Shown piece by piece: positions 18,517-28,217 of a stretch of 64,000 bases of DNA. A program made the position numbers and the translations under genes. The notes below the pieces were generated by a model. It ran no database searches. It was not told the origin of the DNA and saw only the letters and a program-made list of their open reading frames with translations. Source of the stretch: Mucilaginibacter mali (GTDB taxonomy: Bacteria > Bacteroidota > Bacteroidia > Sphingobacteriales > Sphingobacteriaceae); the NCBI RefSeq assembly GCF_013283875.1, contig NZ_CP054139.1:3720001-3784000 (forward strand), given 5' to 3'. Every line of letters begins with the position of its first letter. Position 1 is the stretch's first letter.

Positions 18517-19599
18517 TCAATTAATATTTAAAAAATCGGTATCCTCTCCCAGGAAATAGTTGAGGTTTTCTTTCACAATGATATCCAGCGGCAGATATTT
18601 CATCATTGGTATCTCTTTTTTCAGCACAAGATATTCCGATATCAGTTGCAGGCTCCAGAACCCTTGTCCCCTGGCATTTTGGTTGATGAGAAATGTGATC
18701 AGCCCGCTTTGCAAAAAATTAACGTTTTTAGGTAAAAGGTCGTACCCTATTATTTTTATTCCATTAATTCGTCGCTCTTTAAGATAACCGGCCACCTGGT
18801 AGGCTTTGGAAGTGGTTACATAGATGGCTTTAAGATTGGAATTATGTTCTATCACCTTATCCATCTGCGCTTTAAACAGCGAATAATTTGAACTATTCAA
18901 CTCTTCCTTCAGCAGGTCGTACTCTTCAAGATCGTTCTGTACAAAGTAATTCCTGAATCCCTGCTCTTTTTTGCTCATGTGGAAAGCGTTGGAAATATCC
19001 TCGTCGAAATGGGCGATGAGGACCGTACCATTATCTGGTAAACTGCTGTGCACCAATCGCGCGGCCAGCATACCACTTTGGTAGGCGTCCTGCCCTACAT
19101 AACAAAGCGGGTATATATCGGCAATTTGTGTATTGAAAAGTACAAAGGGGATCTTTTTATCCTGCCAGGTTTTAAAAAAGGGCAAAACTTCCCGGTAAAA
19201 TATAGGGGATACGATAATGCCATCCGGTTCGCTATTGTTAAGCTGCCTGGCCTGCTCCACAAATGACTTCACATCGTAAGGGTCGAACAAAAAGAACTTA
19301 ACAACTACACCGTATTGCTTCAACTCACGTTCGGCACGTTTTATCCCTTCCCTGGGGTCTTTCCAATAGGTATCGTACTGATCGTCAGGAATGAGGGCAG
19401 CTACCTCGAATGTCTTTTTTGAACCCAGCGCCCGCGCGATAAAGTTCGGCTCGTAATCCATCTCCTCCAGTATCTTCAGTACGCGCTCAGCTACTTTAGG
19501 CGAAACCCGCCCTCTTTTATGGATAACGCGGTCTACCGTACCTGTCGAAACCTTTGCTTTTAAGGCAATATCCTTTATCGTTATCTTCCTGTCAGACAT
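18517..19599 (-). CDS. LacI-family transcriptional regulator
   Basis: A 360-residue regulator. The N-terminal helix-turn-helix (residues about 6-30, ITIKDIALKAKVSTGTVDRVIHKRG) has TGTVDR where classic LacI proteins have a TVSR-type helix, so it probably reads a non-classical operator. A hinge (NFIARALGSKK) and a periplasmic-binding-protein-like effector domain (65-350) follow. The gene is upstream of, and parallel to, the GH3 operon, with a 26-bp palindrome just after its stop. It likely represses this locus until a sugar or sugar phosphate binds. Whether it also reads the CGCAAACGTTTG sites is open. Confidence 0.92.
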   Translation of the reverse strand: MSDRKITIKDIALKAKVSTGTVDRVIHKRGRVSPKVAERVLKILEEMDYEPNFIARALGSKKTFEVAALIPDDQYDTYWKDPREGIKRAERELKQYGVVVKFFLFDPYDVKSFVEQARQLNNSEPDGIIVSPIFYREVLPFFKTWQDKKIPFVLFNTQIADIYPLCYVGQDAYQSGMLAARLVHSSLPDNGTVLIAHFDEDISNAFHMSKKEQGFRNYFVQNDLEEYDLLKEELNSSNYSLFKAQMDKVIEHNSNLKAIYVTTSKAYQVAGYLKERRINGIKIIGYDLLPKNVNFLQSGLITFLINQNARGQGFWSLQLISEYLVLKKEIPMMKYLPLDIIVKENLNYFLGEDTDFLNIN

Positions 19600-19654
19600 T
19601 CTTTTTACGCTCTCCCTGATTGTATCTTCATTATTTATCCTGCTGCTTTACAAC

Positions 19655-19675
19655 ACGGTGTTTGCGAGCACGCAC
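19655..19675. promoter_or_regulatory. Weak imperfect palindrome upstream of the lacI-type gene
   Basis: TTTGCGAGCACGCACA is an imperfect palindrome about 60 bp upstream of the regulator start. It reuses TTTGCG and CGCA half-sites found in the 18448 palindrome but with shorter spacing. It may be an autoregulatory site; support is weak. Confidence 0.3.
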
Positions 19676-19795
19676 AATAAATAAAAAGCATGAAAGTAAC
19701 AAATTACTTGGTTACTGCAGCCATTATTTAATTCACTGCAGGTAAATATTCATCATTTCCTTAATTCAGCTACCTGAAAGACAGGGAGTATTTAT

Positions 19796-20389
19796 TTAAT
19801 CTTCCGATTTTAAGGCTTGTTGAATTAAATTTAAAGCAGCTGGCGAAAAGTTTAAGCCTAAAGCGAAACTATGCCCGTGAGTATCCATTTTTAATAAGGA
19901 TTTACGCAGGATATTGATCATTTTTTGCGGATCGTTTTCGTACTTCTTCCTAAAATCCTCGTACTGGTATTGCAGAAAAACTAAACAAAGCGCATTTTCC
20001 ATCGTTTGCACATCGGCGTCAACCTTTATCCGCTTTTTCAGGATGATCTGGCTTACACGATCCACCTGTTCATCGCTATATCCGGCCTGTTTCATCAACT
20101 TACCTGTTATGGCGGCATGGTGCAGCGCCAGGTCTTTACGCCATTTCAGATAGGGCTCCCTACCCTCGGGGTAACTTTCGCGCGGTATTTCCCAACGGCC
20201 AATATGCTGGCTGCGCGATGCCAAAAGTAATTCTTGGTTTGCATTAGGGTCGAGCTTTAAAACCCAATCATACAGTTTAATAGCAAAAAAATATTCTTGC
20301 GGGTAATCAGTCCCATCCCATTCAAAACCACGCGGGTCTTGCCGGTTATAATCGTCAAAAAGTTGAAAAGCGGTTGCTAAATTATTCAT
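19796..20389 (-). CDS. DUF4202 family protein
   Basis: A 197-residue soluble protein. Its opening (FQLFDDYNRQDPR), the SRSQHIGRWEIPRESYPEGREPYLKWRKDLA stretch and the C-terminal KTRH-like helix region fit the DUF4202 family, which recurs in nitrate/nitrite assimilation clusters of Bacteroidota and Proteobacteria. Conserved His, Arg and Trp residues in HIGRWEIPR suggest a ligand or metal pocket, but the activity is unknown to me. It is the last gene of the run porin-transporter-nitrate reductase-rubredoxin protein, 12 bp after its neighbour. Confidence 0.85.
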   Translation of the reverse strand: MNNLATAFQLFDDYNRQDPRGFEWDGTDYPQEYFFAIKLYDWVLKLDPNANQELLLASRSQHIGRWEIPRESYPEGREPYLKWRKDLALHHAAITGKLMKQAGYSDEQVDRVSQIILKKRIKVDADVQTMENALCLVFLQYQYEDFRKKYENDPQKMINILRKSLLKMDTHGHSFALGLNFSPAALNLIQQALKSED

Positions 20390-20401
20390 CGCCTTAAAAT
20401 A

Positions 20402-21826
20402 CTATCTTTTGTCTATCAACTCAAAACTATCTTCCGATTCACAAACAGGGCATATGTAAACGCCGAGATCTTCAAATGCAGTTCCGGCCGGGATATCATT
20501 TGATGCATCGCCGTAAGTTTTATCATAAACAGTCATGCAATGTTTGCAGCTATAAAGCAATTCATCTGTAGTTGTAGCATCCCCCTTATCAGGCACATCC
20601 GTCAAAACCTTTTTTTTGCTTTGCGAAAGCTGGTAATAACTATTGCAAAGCTCGGTTAGTTGCTGTACCAGGTTTTCTTTCCTGATCCGTTTTCTATAGG
20701 AAATATAGTTTTTAGAGTTAGGGTTAAAATCAACTGTATGTAATACCTCGAACGCGCCCGATGGTTGTGTTTTTATAATTATTGAACCAAGCAACCCGGT
20801 TTTAGGCTGTGTTTTTATAGCGAAGCTTAGCCGATAGGTGCGCAGATCGGCCTCCTCAAACTCGCGGACCAGTTGCTGTTTCAGTGCCAGCCCCGCTTCG
20901 CACATGTCTTCAATCTGCCAGTTCAATTCGTTTGATGCATGGCGGATATTAAGGCGGTATTTATCAAGGATATAGCCCCAGTCGTTACGGTCGTTAGGTT
21001 CTATCCCTTTTATCAATATCGATTTCCATGGCGTGGTATACAATTGCCCTATCCGTGTTTTCAGGCACAGGTTACATACATCTTTTAAAAAGCCAATATC
21101 AAACAGTTCGTTCCTGCGATAAATGCCCAGCCAGTATTTATTAGCATAACGGTTAAAACCCTCGTAATACGGCAAGTAGAAATCGGGCAGTTGCAACGGC
21201 CCCGGCAATGGCTGTGCCGGGATATTTAAGGTTTTGCCCGCCTTTTCAAAAAACAGTTGCTCATCAATGTGAGGGGCATCATAAAACAAAGACTTATTCT
21301 TCAGGATAACATCTTCGGCCCTTTTGCTGATGGTTGGGATATCGTCCGAATAGATAAGAGATGGCCAGCAATAAAACTGATTGGTTTTTGGAAACCGGAT
21401 ATGCAGGTACCAGTAATTGCTCACATCCGAACTGATGAAATTAAAGTTGCCGCTAAAAAATGGTATAAAACTTTGGTGCCGGTCTATCAGGTTTATTTTT
21501 AGTTGCGGCTGATAATTGAACAGGTCGAAAATATCTTTATAAACACCTTCCCGCAGCCAGCTCTCGTGATTGAAAATGGCGTCGCACACGTAGGAACTCA
21601 TGATATTGGGATACTCATCAGCATCAATTTCATAACTGGTACCCGCACGCAGCATCTCCAGTTCCATATCTTCCAGCTCGGCGGCATCAACAGTAAAAAA
21701 CAATTGCTGCCGGTTACCGAAACGGATATGTCGCGCGCCCGCGTTTTCGGCTATCACCAGTATCTCGTAAAGATCTCCTGCTGATGCCACGCCGCCAGGT
21801 AAGTTTATTTTAATGAGATGTTCCAT
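20402..21826 (-). CDS. Nitrite/sulfite-reductase ferredoxin-like protein with C-terminal rubredoxin domain
   Basis: A 474-residue protein. The first 65 residues (IKINLPGGVASAGDLYEI, AGARHIRFGNRQQLFFTV) resemble the NIR/SIR ferredoxin-like half-domain of siroheme reductases. The middle lacks the four cysteines that bind siroheme-Fe4S4, so it is not itself a complete reductase. The last 55 residues form a rubredoxin domain with two CxxC pairs (CKHC and CPVC), a one-electron carrier. It starts 1 bp after the nitrate reductase stop, so a dedicated electron-transfer or docking role in nitrate reduction is likely. Annotated simply as rubredoxin in relatives. Confidence 0.8.
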   Translation of the reverse strand: MEHLIKINLPGGVASAGDLYEILVIAENAGARHIRFGNRQQLFFTVDAAELEDMELEMLRAGTSYEIDADEYPNIMSSYVCDAIFNHESWLREGVYKDIFDLFNYQPQLKINLIDRHQSFIPFFSGNFNFISSDVSNYWYLHIRFPKTNQFYCWPSLIYSDDIPTISKRAEDVILKNKSLFYDAPHIDEQLFFEKAGKTLNIPAQPLPGPLQLPDFYLPYYEGFNRYANKYWLGIYRRNELFDIGFLKDVCNLCLKTRIGQLYTTPWKSILIKGIEPNDRNDWGYILDKYRLNIRHASNELNWQIEDMCEAGLALKQQLVREFEEADLRTYRLSFAIKTQPKTGLLGSIIIKTQPSGAFEVLHTVDFNPNSKNYISYRKRIRKENLVQQLTELCNSYYQLSQSKKKVLTDVPDKGDATTTDELLYSCKHCMTVYDKTYGDASNDIPAGTAFEDLGVYICPVCESEDSFELIDKR

Positions 21827-21827
21827 A

Positions 21828-24800
21828 CTACGCCACTCTTTGCGAAACCAAATTCTTCAGGCCTTCTTCCAACAGGCGTTTCACCTCGGGCCGGCACGAT
21901 CCGCAACCGGTACCGGCGCCTGTTGCCGCGCATAGGTCTTTCATATTATCACAGCCTTCCATCACTTTTTTGCTGATGTTTTCAGCCCCCACATTATTGC
22001 AGCTGCATACCAATTTCCCTAAAACCGGATCGGCCTTGCTACCGCTGCGCAGTAGTTGCAGGCGTTTTTCGCTTAGTTCGGTTTTATTGGCTATCAGTTC
22101 TTTAAATTCCAGGAATTCGCTTTTATCACCTATCAATATCGTACCTACCAATTTATCCTGGTGGATGATGCACTTTTTGTAATAGCGTTTGGCTTTATCA
22201 ATAAATACCACCTCTTCGTACCCCGGCTCGTCGGGGCACTCGGGCAAGCCGATACTGCACAGATCGAAACCGTGGATCTTAATAATATTCATAAATACGC
22301 TGCCCTTATAATAGCTGGCTATATCGCCATTCAGGTAACCGGCAACAACCGCGGCCTGTTGTTCGGCAGCGGCAGTAATACCATATAGTGTGCCGTTAAA
22401 TTCGGCAATTTCGCCAATGGCATAAATATCCGGGGCGCTGGTTTGCAGGCGCTCATTCACCACTACGCCCCGTTTACAGGCCAGGCCGCATTCGCGCGCC
22501 AGTTCAAGGTTGGGTGTGGTACCAATAGCCAGGATCATGGCATCGCAATCAATCTTTCGACCGCTGCGTAAGCCTACACCAGTTAACCTGGCCCGACCGT
22601 AAAATAGCTGCACCTCATCATCATAATAAATATCGCAGCCCTGGTCAACCATTTCTTCGTGCAATAGCTTACTGCCCAGTGCATCTAACTGCCTGTTTAA
22701 AAAGCTGGATGTACGCTGCACAATGGTGATACGGATGCCTATCTCGCGCAATGAGGCCGCCATCTCCAAACCAAGTAATCCGCCCCCTACAATTACCACA
22801 TGCCCGTTCTTTTTAACATGTTTTTTAAAATTATCGGCATCAGTACGGCTGCGCATGCTGAATATGCCCGGTAACGAAGGCACATTTTTAGGGATAGCCG
22901 CCCGGCTGCCGGTAGCCATGATCAACACATCATAAGGGGTTTTGATCCCGCGCGAATCGGTTACGCATTTGTTTTCACGGTCTACATTCGTTACACTAAC
23001 GCCGCGTAGTAAACTAATGCGGTATTCTGGTTCTTCCTCGTCCTTCATTTTCACCAGTTGCTCCCACTGTTGTTCGCCACTGATGTAATCGGGCAGCATC
23101 ACACGGTTGTAGAATGGAAAATCCTCTTTACTGAAAATGGTGATACGATCGTTCGGGTTCAGCTCCCTGTACGATTTTACAAAACCGTATGCCCCAGCCC
23201 CCGCGCCTACCACTACAACACGCTGAAATGGCTTTTTATATTTGGCGATATTAACCGCGCAATATTTAAAATCAGGCTCTTTCGATATTGGGTCGAGCGC
23301 ATCGTTAGTGAGGTTATTAGCCCGATGCAGATCGCTGCCCAGTATTTTGCCCCAGTGCATCGGTAAAAACACCACACCGGGTTTTATCTGGGTAGTTAGC
23401 TTAACTTTCACTTGCACTTCGCCACGGCGCGACGTAACAACGGTTATATCGCCATCCTTTAAATGCATGGCAGCAGCATCGCGCGGGTGTATCTCTATAA
23501 ACGCTTCTTTAATATGCTGGTTCAGTTTGTTTACCTTACCTGTTTTGCTCATGGTATGCCACTGGTCGCGGATACGGCCGGTGGTTAATATAAACGGATA
23601 ATCAGCATCGGGCCTTTCGCTGCTAAAAGCATCGGGCACCGCATGGATGATGGCTTTTTGCGATGGGGTATAGAACTTCCTGTCGGCAAAAAGGCGTTCG
23701 GTGCCGCCGGCCTTGCTTTTCTTTTTATAGGGCCATTGTACCGATACCTGTTCTTTCAGCACCTCGTAACTCAGACCGCTTATATCAATATTGGTTTTAG
23801 CGGTTAGCTTAACATGTTCGGCATAGATCTCGGTACTGTTCTTAAAATCAAAACCCGGGTAACCCATTTTACGGGCAAAGCGGCAAATGATCTCAGCATC
23901 AGGAATGGCTTCGCCCGGCGCATCGGTGATCTTGTTCAGGTAGCTGACCCGTCTTTCCGAATTGGTCATTGTGCCCTCCTTTTCGGCCCAGGCAGCGGCG
24001 GGCAGTATCACATCGGCATAAGCCAAAGTTTCGGGCTTATTGCTTACCTCCTGCACCACTACAAATTTGGCTTTTTTTAAAGCTTCTTCGGCCAAACGCA
24101 CATTGGGCAAGCTGGTAAGCGGGTTGGTACACATGATCCAGATGGCTTTCAGGCGGCCATCGTTCAGCGCCTCAAACATTTCGGTGGCGGTAAGGCCCGG
24201 TTCAGGGCTGATGGGTTTACCTTTCCAAAATTGCTGCACTTCCTGCCGGTGCAGCGGGTTCTTCAGGTCGCGGTGGGCGGGCAACAGGTTAGCCAAACCG
24301 CCTACTTCGCGGCCACCCATGGCATTGGGCTGCCCGGTAAGGGATAATGGCCCCGAACCGGGCTTGCCCACATGGCCGGTTATCAAATTCAAGTTTATAA
24401 GGCTCAGATTTTTGTTTACACCAACAGCGCTTTGGTTCAATCCCATGGTCCACATGGAAATAAACCCTTTGGCTTCGCCGATGTATTTAGCGGCCAGCCG
24501 GATATCGCGCTCGCTCACACCACATATTTTTGCCGATTCGACCAGGGTACGTTTAAACACCAGTGCGCTGTATTGTTCAAAACCCTCGGCATGGCTACGG
24601 ATAAACCCGATATCGATATCGCCGTTTTCGATCAACAGGCGGCCGATAGCATGGTTCAGTGTAATATCCGTACCGGGGTTAATTTGCAGGTGCAGATCGG
24701 CCAGGCTACAGGTATCTGTTACCCGGGGGTCAACCACAATGATCCTGGTATCAGGGTTGGCGGCTTTATGCGCCTCTACCCTGCGCCACAGTATCGGGTG

Positions 24801-25352
24801 GCACCAGGCCGGGTTAGCGCCGGTAACATAGAAACAGTCGGCCAGTTCAATATCATCATAGCAAAGCGGTACGCTATCCTCACCTAAAGCCAGCTTGTAA
24901 GCAGCCACCGCGCTGCTCATACACAGGCGCGAATTTGTATCGATATTATTACTGCCGATGAAGCCTTTCATCAGCTTGTTCACCACGTAATATTCTTCGG
25001 TAAGGCATTGCCCCGAGGCATAAAACGCCACCGAATCGGGCCCGTATTTTTCAATAAAGGTTTTAAAAACAGCAGCGGTACGTTCAAGCGCGTCGTCCCA
25101 GCTTACTCTTTGCAGGGGCATACTTTTGTTATAACGCATTTGGGGGTATAGCAGCCGGTCGCTTTTATCGTTAACGGTGTAGTGCAGGTTCATCCCCTTG
25201 CTGCACAGCATCCCTTTGTTTACCGGGTAGTCTTTATTCCCGGAAACGGTAATATCCCCATTCTTTTCCTTATTCACCACCACGCCGCAACCCACCCCGC
25301 AATAACAGCAGGTAGACGTTAACGACGTGATATTTTTTCCGGGTGATGACAT
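21828..25352 (-). CDS. nasA: Assimilatory nitrate reductase fused to an NAD(P)H/FAD reductase and BFD-type [2Fe-2S] domain
   Basis: A 1174-residue protein in three parts. Residues 1 to about 690 are a molybdopterin-dependent nitrate reductase, with [4Fe-4S] cysteines C15, C18, C22 and C50 and the C-terminal dinucleotide-binding domain (LTTGRIRDQWHTMSKTGKV). Residues about 712-1050 are a NirB-like FAD/NAD(P)H oxidoreductase (VVVVGAGAGAYGF, later VIVGGGLLGLEMA). The last 65 residues are a BFD-like [2Fe-2S] domain (CSCNN and GTGCGSC). In other bacteria the reductase partner is a separate gene (NasB/NasC), so this fusion can take electrons from NAD(P)H within one chain. No signal peptide, so it is cytoplasmic. 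Confidence 0.93.
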   Translation of the reverse strand: MSSPGKNITSLTSTCCYCGVGCGVVVNKEKNGDITVSGNKDYPVNKGMLCSKGMNLHYTVNDKSDRLLYPQMRYNKSMPLQRVSWDDALERTAAVFKTFIEKYGPDSVAFYASGQCLTEEYYVVNKLMKGFIGSNNIDTNSRLCMSSAVAAYKLALGEDSVPLCYDDIELADCFYVTGANPAWCHPILWRRVEAHKAANPDTRIIVVDPRVTDTCSLADLHLQINPGTDITLNHAIGRLLIENGDIDIGFIRSHAEGFEQYSALVFKRTLVESAKICGVSERDIRLAAKYIGEAKGFISMWTMGLNQSAVGVNKNLSLINLNLITGHVGKPGSGPLSLTGQPNAMGGREVGGLANLLPAHRDLKNPLHRQEVQQFWKGKPISPEPGLTATEMFEALNDGRLKAIWIMCTNPLTSLPNVRLAEEALKKAKFVVVQEVSNKPETLAYADVILPAAAWAEKEGTMTNSERRVSYLNKITDAPGEAIPDAEIICRFARKMGYPGFDFKNSTEIYAEHVKLTAKTNIDISGLSYEVLKEQVSVQWPYKKKSKAGGTERLFADRKFYTPSQKAIIHAVPDAFSSERPDADYPFILTTGRIRDQWHTMSKTGKVNKLNQHIKEAFIEIHPRDAAAMHLKDGDITVVTSRRGEVQVKVKLTTQIKPGVVFLPMHWGKILGSDLHRANNLTNDALDPISKEPDFKYCAVNIAKYKKPFQRVVVVGAGAGAYGFVKSYRELNPNDRITIFSKEDFPFYNRVMLPDYISGEQQWEQLVKMKDEEEPEYRISLLRGVSVTNVDRENKCVTDSRGIKTPYDVLIMATGSRAAIPKNVPSLPGIFSMRSRTDADNFKKHVKKNGHVVIVGGGLLGLEMAASLREIGIRITIVQRTSSFLNRQLDALGSKLLHEEMVDQGCDIYYDDEVQLFYGRARLTGVGLRSGRKIDCDAMILAIGTTPNLELARECGLACKRGVVVNERLQTSAPDIYAIGEIAEFNGTLYGITAAAEQQAAVVAGYLNGDIASYYKGSVFMNIIKIHGFDLCSIGLPECPDEPGYEEVVFIDKAKRYYKKCIIHQDKLVGTILIGDKSEFLEFKELIANKTELSEKRLQLLRSGSKADPVLGKLVCSCNNVGAENISKKVMEGCDNMKDLCAATGAGTGCGSCRPEVKRLLEEGLKNLVSQRVA

Positions 25353-25367
25353 TTTTTACAGATTAAT

Positions 25368-26654
25368 TTATACCGCTGCCACTATGCCAGCGGGCTGGTC
25401 TTCGTTTGCTGTTTGCTTGCGGAAACGGGTAATGAGTATGATTACCGCTACTACCATTACCGTGTAACCGATATAGCTAAAAGCCTGCACATAAGTAATG
25501 GCCGATGATTTGAACAGGAAGCCGAACAGCATCCCCCCAAGGTTACCGCCCGCGCCTACTATACCGCTTACCAGGCCTACATTCTTTTCGTTGATAAACG
25601 GTACGATACCGTAAGTAGCCCCGTTACTCATTTTAAGGAACAGTGCGAACGACAGCATGGAAATAATAGCAATGAGCAAACTACCTGCCTGTGCGAACAA
25701 CACCAGCCCGCAGCCCTCTAAAAGCAGCACCCCGGCCAGTAAAAGGCCCTTACCCCGCATACCATGTTTTTTCCCAACCTTGTCTGACACGATGCCGCCC
25801 AGCGCCCGGGCAAAAATGTTCATGAAGCCGAAAATCCCCGCCCAAAAACCTGCCGAGCTTTGCGAAAGATGGAAAGTATCTACAAAGTGCAGTGATGCTA
25901 CGTTATCAAAGGTTACTTCCATTCCAAAGCACATAGCGTAAGCCATGGTCAAGGCCCAAATGCGCCAGTCGGCCAGTACGCTCCAATCTGTTTTGGTTGA
26001 TTTGCTTTTATAACCTATTTCATCGTAGTTACCATTGGGGGTATCTTTGGTATATTTATAATACACAAAGGCGATCACCAACATCATGCTGCCGGGAACG
26101 ATCATGGCATAGCGCCAGGCTTGAGCCGGTGTATAACCGAAACCTACTATGGCGGCAAAAATTAATGGCATAACCATATTGGTAACACCGCCGCCCAGAT
26201 TGCCCCAGCCACCGGTAACGGCATTGGCCGTACCTTTTATATTAGATGCGAACATCATAGAGGTGTGGAACTGCGTGATCACAAACGATGCCCCGATAAC
26301 CCCGATAGCCAGCCTGAACATTAAAAACGTAGCATAGCTGTGTGCCAGCCCTACAAAAAATACAGGCAGCGAACCGATAAGCAGTAACCTTACAGCTGTT
26401 TTGCGCGGCCCCCAGGTATCGCACAGTTTACCCATAATTAAACGGGCTATAATGGTTGAACCTACCGAAGCTATGATGATATTACCGATCTGTGCTTTAG
26501 TTAAATGTAGTTCGGCACGGATGGTGGGCATTAACGGCGCCAGGCCGAACCAGCCGAAGAAACATACAAAGAACATGAGCCATGTAATATGGAACGTGCG
26601 CATTTGTATGCCTTTGGCCGAAAATATATTGAGTTTGGTGAGTTGCTTTTCCAT
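25368..26654 (-). CDS. narK: NarK/NasA-type nitrate/nitrite transporter (MFS)
   Basis: A 428-residue inner-membrane MFS protein with about 12 hydrophobic segments. Nitrate-porter signatures are visible: WLMFFVCFFGWFGLAPLMPTIR in helix 1, RLIMGKLCDTWGPRKT in loop 2-3, the glycine-rich NAVTGGWGNLGGGVTNMVMP in helix 5 and GIVGAGGNLGGMLFG in helix 11. It imports nitrate for the reductase encoded 15 bp downstream. The preceding gene encodes an outer-membrane porin, so the pair covers both membranes. Confidence 0.93.
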   Translation of the reverse strand: MEKQLTKLNIFSAKGIQMRTFHITWLMFFVCFFGWFGLAPLMPTIRAELHLTKAQIGNIIIASVGSTIIARLIMGKLCDTWGPRKTAVRLLLIGSLPVFFVGLAHSYATFLMFRLAIGVIGASFVITQFHTSMMFASNIKGTANAVTGGWGNLGGGVTNMVMPLIFAAIVGFGYTPAQAWRYAMIVPGSMMLVIAFVYYKYTKDTPNGNYDEIGYKSKSTKTDWSVLADWRIWALTMAYAMCFGMEVTFDNVASLHFVDTFHLSQSSAGFWAGIFGFMNIFARALGGIVSDKVGKKHGMRGKGLLLAGVLLLEGCGLVLFAQAGSLLIAIISMLSFALFLKMSNGATYGIVPFINEKNVGLVSGIVGAGGNLGGMLFGFLFKSSAITYVQAFSYIGYTVMVVAVIILITRFRKQTANEDQPAGIVAAV

Positions 26655-26678
26655 GATCTTTCTTTCTTAATTGAGTGA

Positions 26679-28217
26679 TTATTTATTCAGAAATTCTGGT
26701 GTGATATTGAGTTGCAGATATGCCCATACCGGGTTAAGATGTGCCGAGCCGGGGGTAATGTTTTTGGCATATTCCATGCTTTGTGTAGCCCCCATGTATG
26801 ACAAGCCCAGGGTGGCCATGGTGAACTTATTTACCTTATAACCGGTCGTCAGATCGAACTCCGTGCCGAGGTATTTGTTTACCGCATTGCCCACCGCATC
26901 TTTTTGATTGTTAGCCAGCATAAAATAATGGTTAGCCAGTTCGGTACTGAAGCGCTTATTGGCCGATGTATATTTCAGCTTAAGATAAGGGTTGCTCAGA
27001 CCGCCTGCCGGGGCACCACTAACGGCGTAGAAATAATCCATCAGCCCCCAAAACTTGTGCGGGGTACCATAAAGCGGATCGAACCGGTGATTGGTTTTTG
27101 AGGCAGAGAATGCATCGTTACCCGACAGGTAATCCCAGCCAATAGTATAAGCCATTTTACCGGGATTATACGCGGCGGAGAAGGTAAACATAGAAGCATC
27201 AAGGCTTAAACCGTCCTTATCGTGCCCGCCCTGGTAATAATAGCCGCCGGTGAAGGCAAATTGGTTTTTAGCGCCCAATACTGGGTTAATTAATAAACCT
27301 GCGGTATAACGCAGGTTCACCCCCGGCTGGTTGTAACGGTAACCATAAACATAGCCAACATCAGTACCGGCGGTATTCTTAACCGAATCGAGCACGTATT
27401 TGCCGAACTGATCGGCAAGAAACAAGCCCGATATTTTGGTTTTATTAAATTTCTTAGCGATGTACAAATATTGCATGGATTTATAATCCTGGTTAAGGCC
27501 GTTGGTACCGGGTGGGTTCAGTAATGCCGGACTGCCATTTTTAGCGCTGATGCCTGCGCTGCTAATAAGCGGGATCATCCCTGCCGGGGTGTTAACCAGG
27601 TTCCCTTTGCTGTCTTTTACCGTTGCCGGAATATTGGCAGGCGTATAGTAAGTACTGTTGTAGTTTACAGCATCGGTGTTTTGGTTAAAGGCAGCGCCAA
27701 GATCAAACTGCCAGCCTTTTTGCAGGGCTTTAAATACTACCGCGTCATGCCTGCGGCCTTGCTGCAGCCAATCGGTTGAACCCAGCAGGCGCTCATCATC
27801 ATAAACAATTTCCTGGCGGCCTATTTTAATGGCGAAATAATCTAAGGGCGATATTTTAAAGGAAGTATCTTTTTTATTTGAAAAGACGATCTCGGCCCAG
27901 GCTTCGTGAATACTCAAGCGGTTGCCATCGTTAACGGTAATGGTTGATGCATCCTGCCCCCAAAGCCGCACATCCTGAACAGAAGTTTGAAAAATAAGGT
28001 GGCCCGATCTGTAATTAAGGGTCAAACGCGTTCGCTGTGAAACGAAGGCAGCATTTTGATTGCCAATAGGTTGTAGCGTACCGTAGCCATCGCGTAACTC
28101 ACCACGGGGCCGTAACTGCCCGGTGATGGTAAATTGCGCCCTGACTGTAAATGCAGTCAGGCTAAGGCACGCGACAAATAGAACAACCCTGCATTGTTTA
28201 AATACATTTTTGTACAT
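26679..28217 (-). CDS. Alginate-export family outer-membrane porin
   Basis: A 512-residue protein with a signal peptide (residues 1-28, ending VRAQ) and a sequence of alternating aromatic strands typical of an outer-membrane beta-barrel. QFTITGQLRPRGELRDGYG, YDDERLLGSTDWLQQGRRHDAVVFK and HKFWGLMDYFY are features of the alginate_exp/AlgE-like family. In Bacteroidota such porins often lead nitrate-assimilation operons, so it probably admits nitrate rather than alginate. First gene of the operon, preceded by a 456-bp AT-rich control region with a strong hairpin. Confidence 0.82.
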   Translation of the reverse strand: MYKNVFKQCRVVLFVACLSLTAFTVRAQFTITGQLRPRGELRDGYGTLQPIGNQNAAFVSQRTRLTLNYRSGHLIFQTSVQDVRLWGQDASTITVNDGNRLSIHEAWAEIVFSNKKDTSFKISPLDYFAIKIGRQEIVYDDERLLGSTDWLQQGRRHDAVVFKALQKGWQFDLGAAFNQNTDAVNYNSTYYTPANIPATVKDSKGNLVNTPAGMIPLISSAGISAKNGSPALLNPPGTNGLNQDYKSMQYLYIAKKFNKTKISGLFLADQFGKYVLDSVKNTAGTDVGYVYGYRYNQPGVNLRYTAGLLINPVLGAKNQFAFTGGYYYQGGHDKDGLSLDASMFTFSAAYNPGKMAYTIGWDYLSGNDAFSASKTNHRFDPLYGTPHKFWGLMDYFYAVSGAPAGGLSNPYLKLKYTSANKRFSTELANHYFMLANNQKDAVGNAVNKYLGTEFDLTTGYKVNKFTMATLGLSYMGATQSMEYAKNITPGSAHLNPVWAYLQLNITPEFLNK

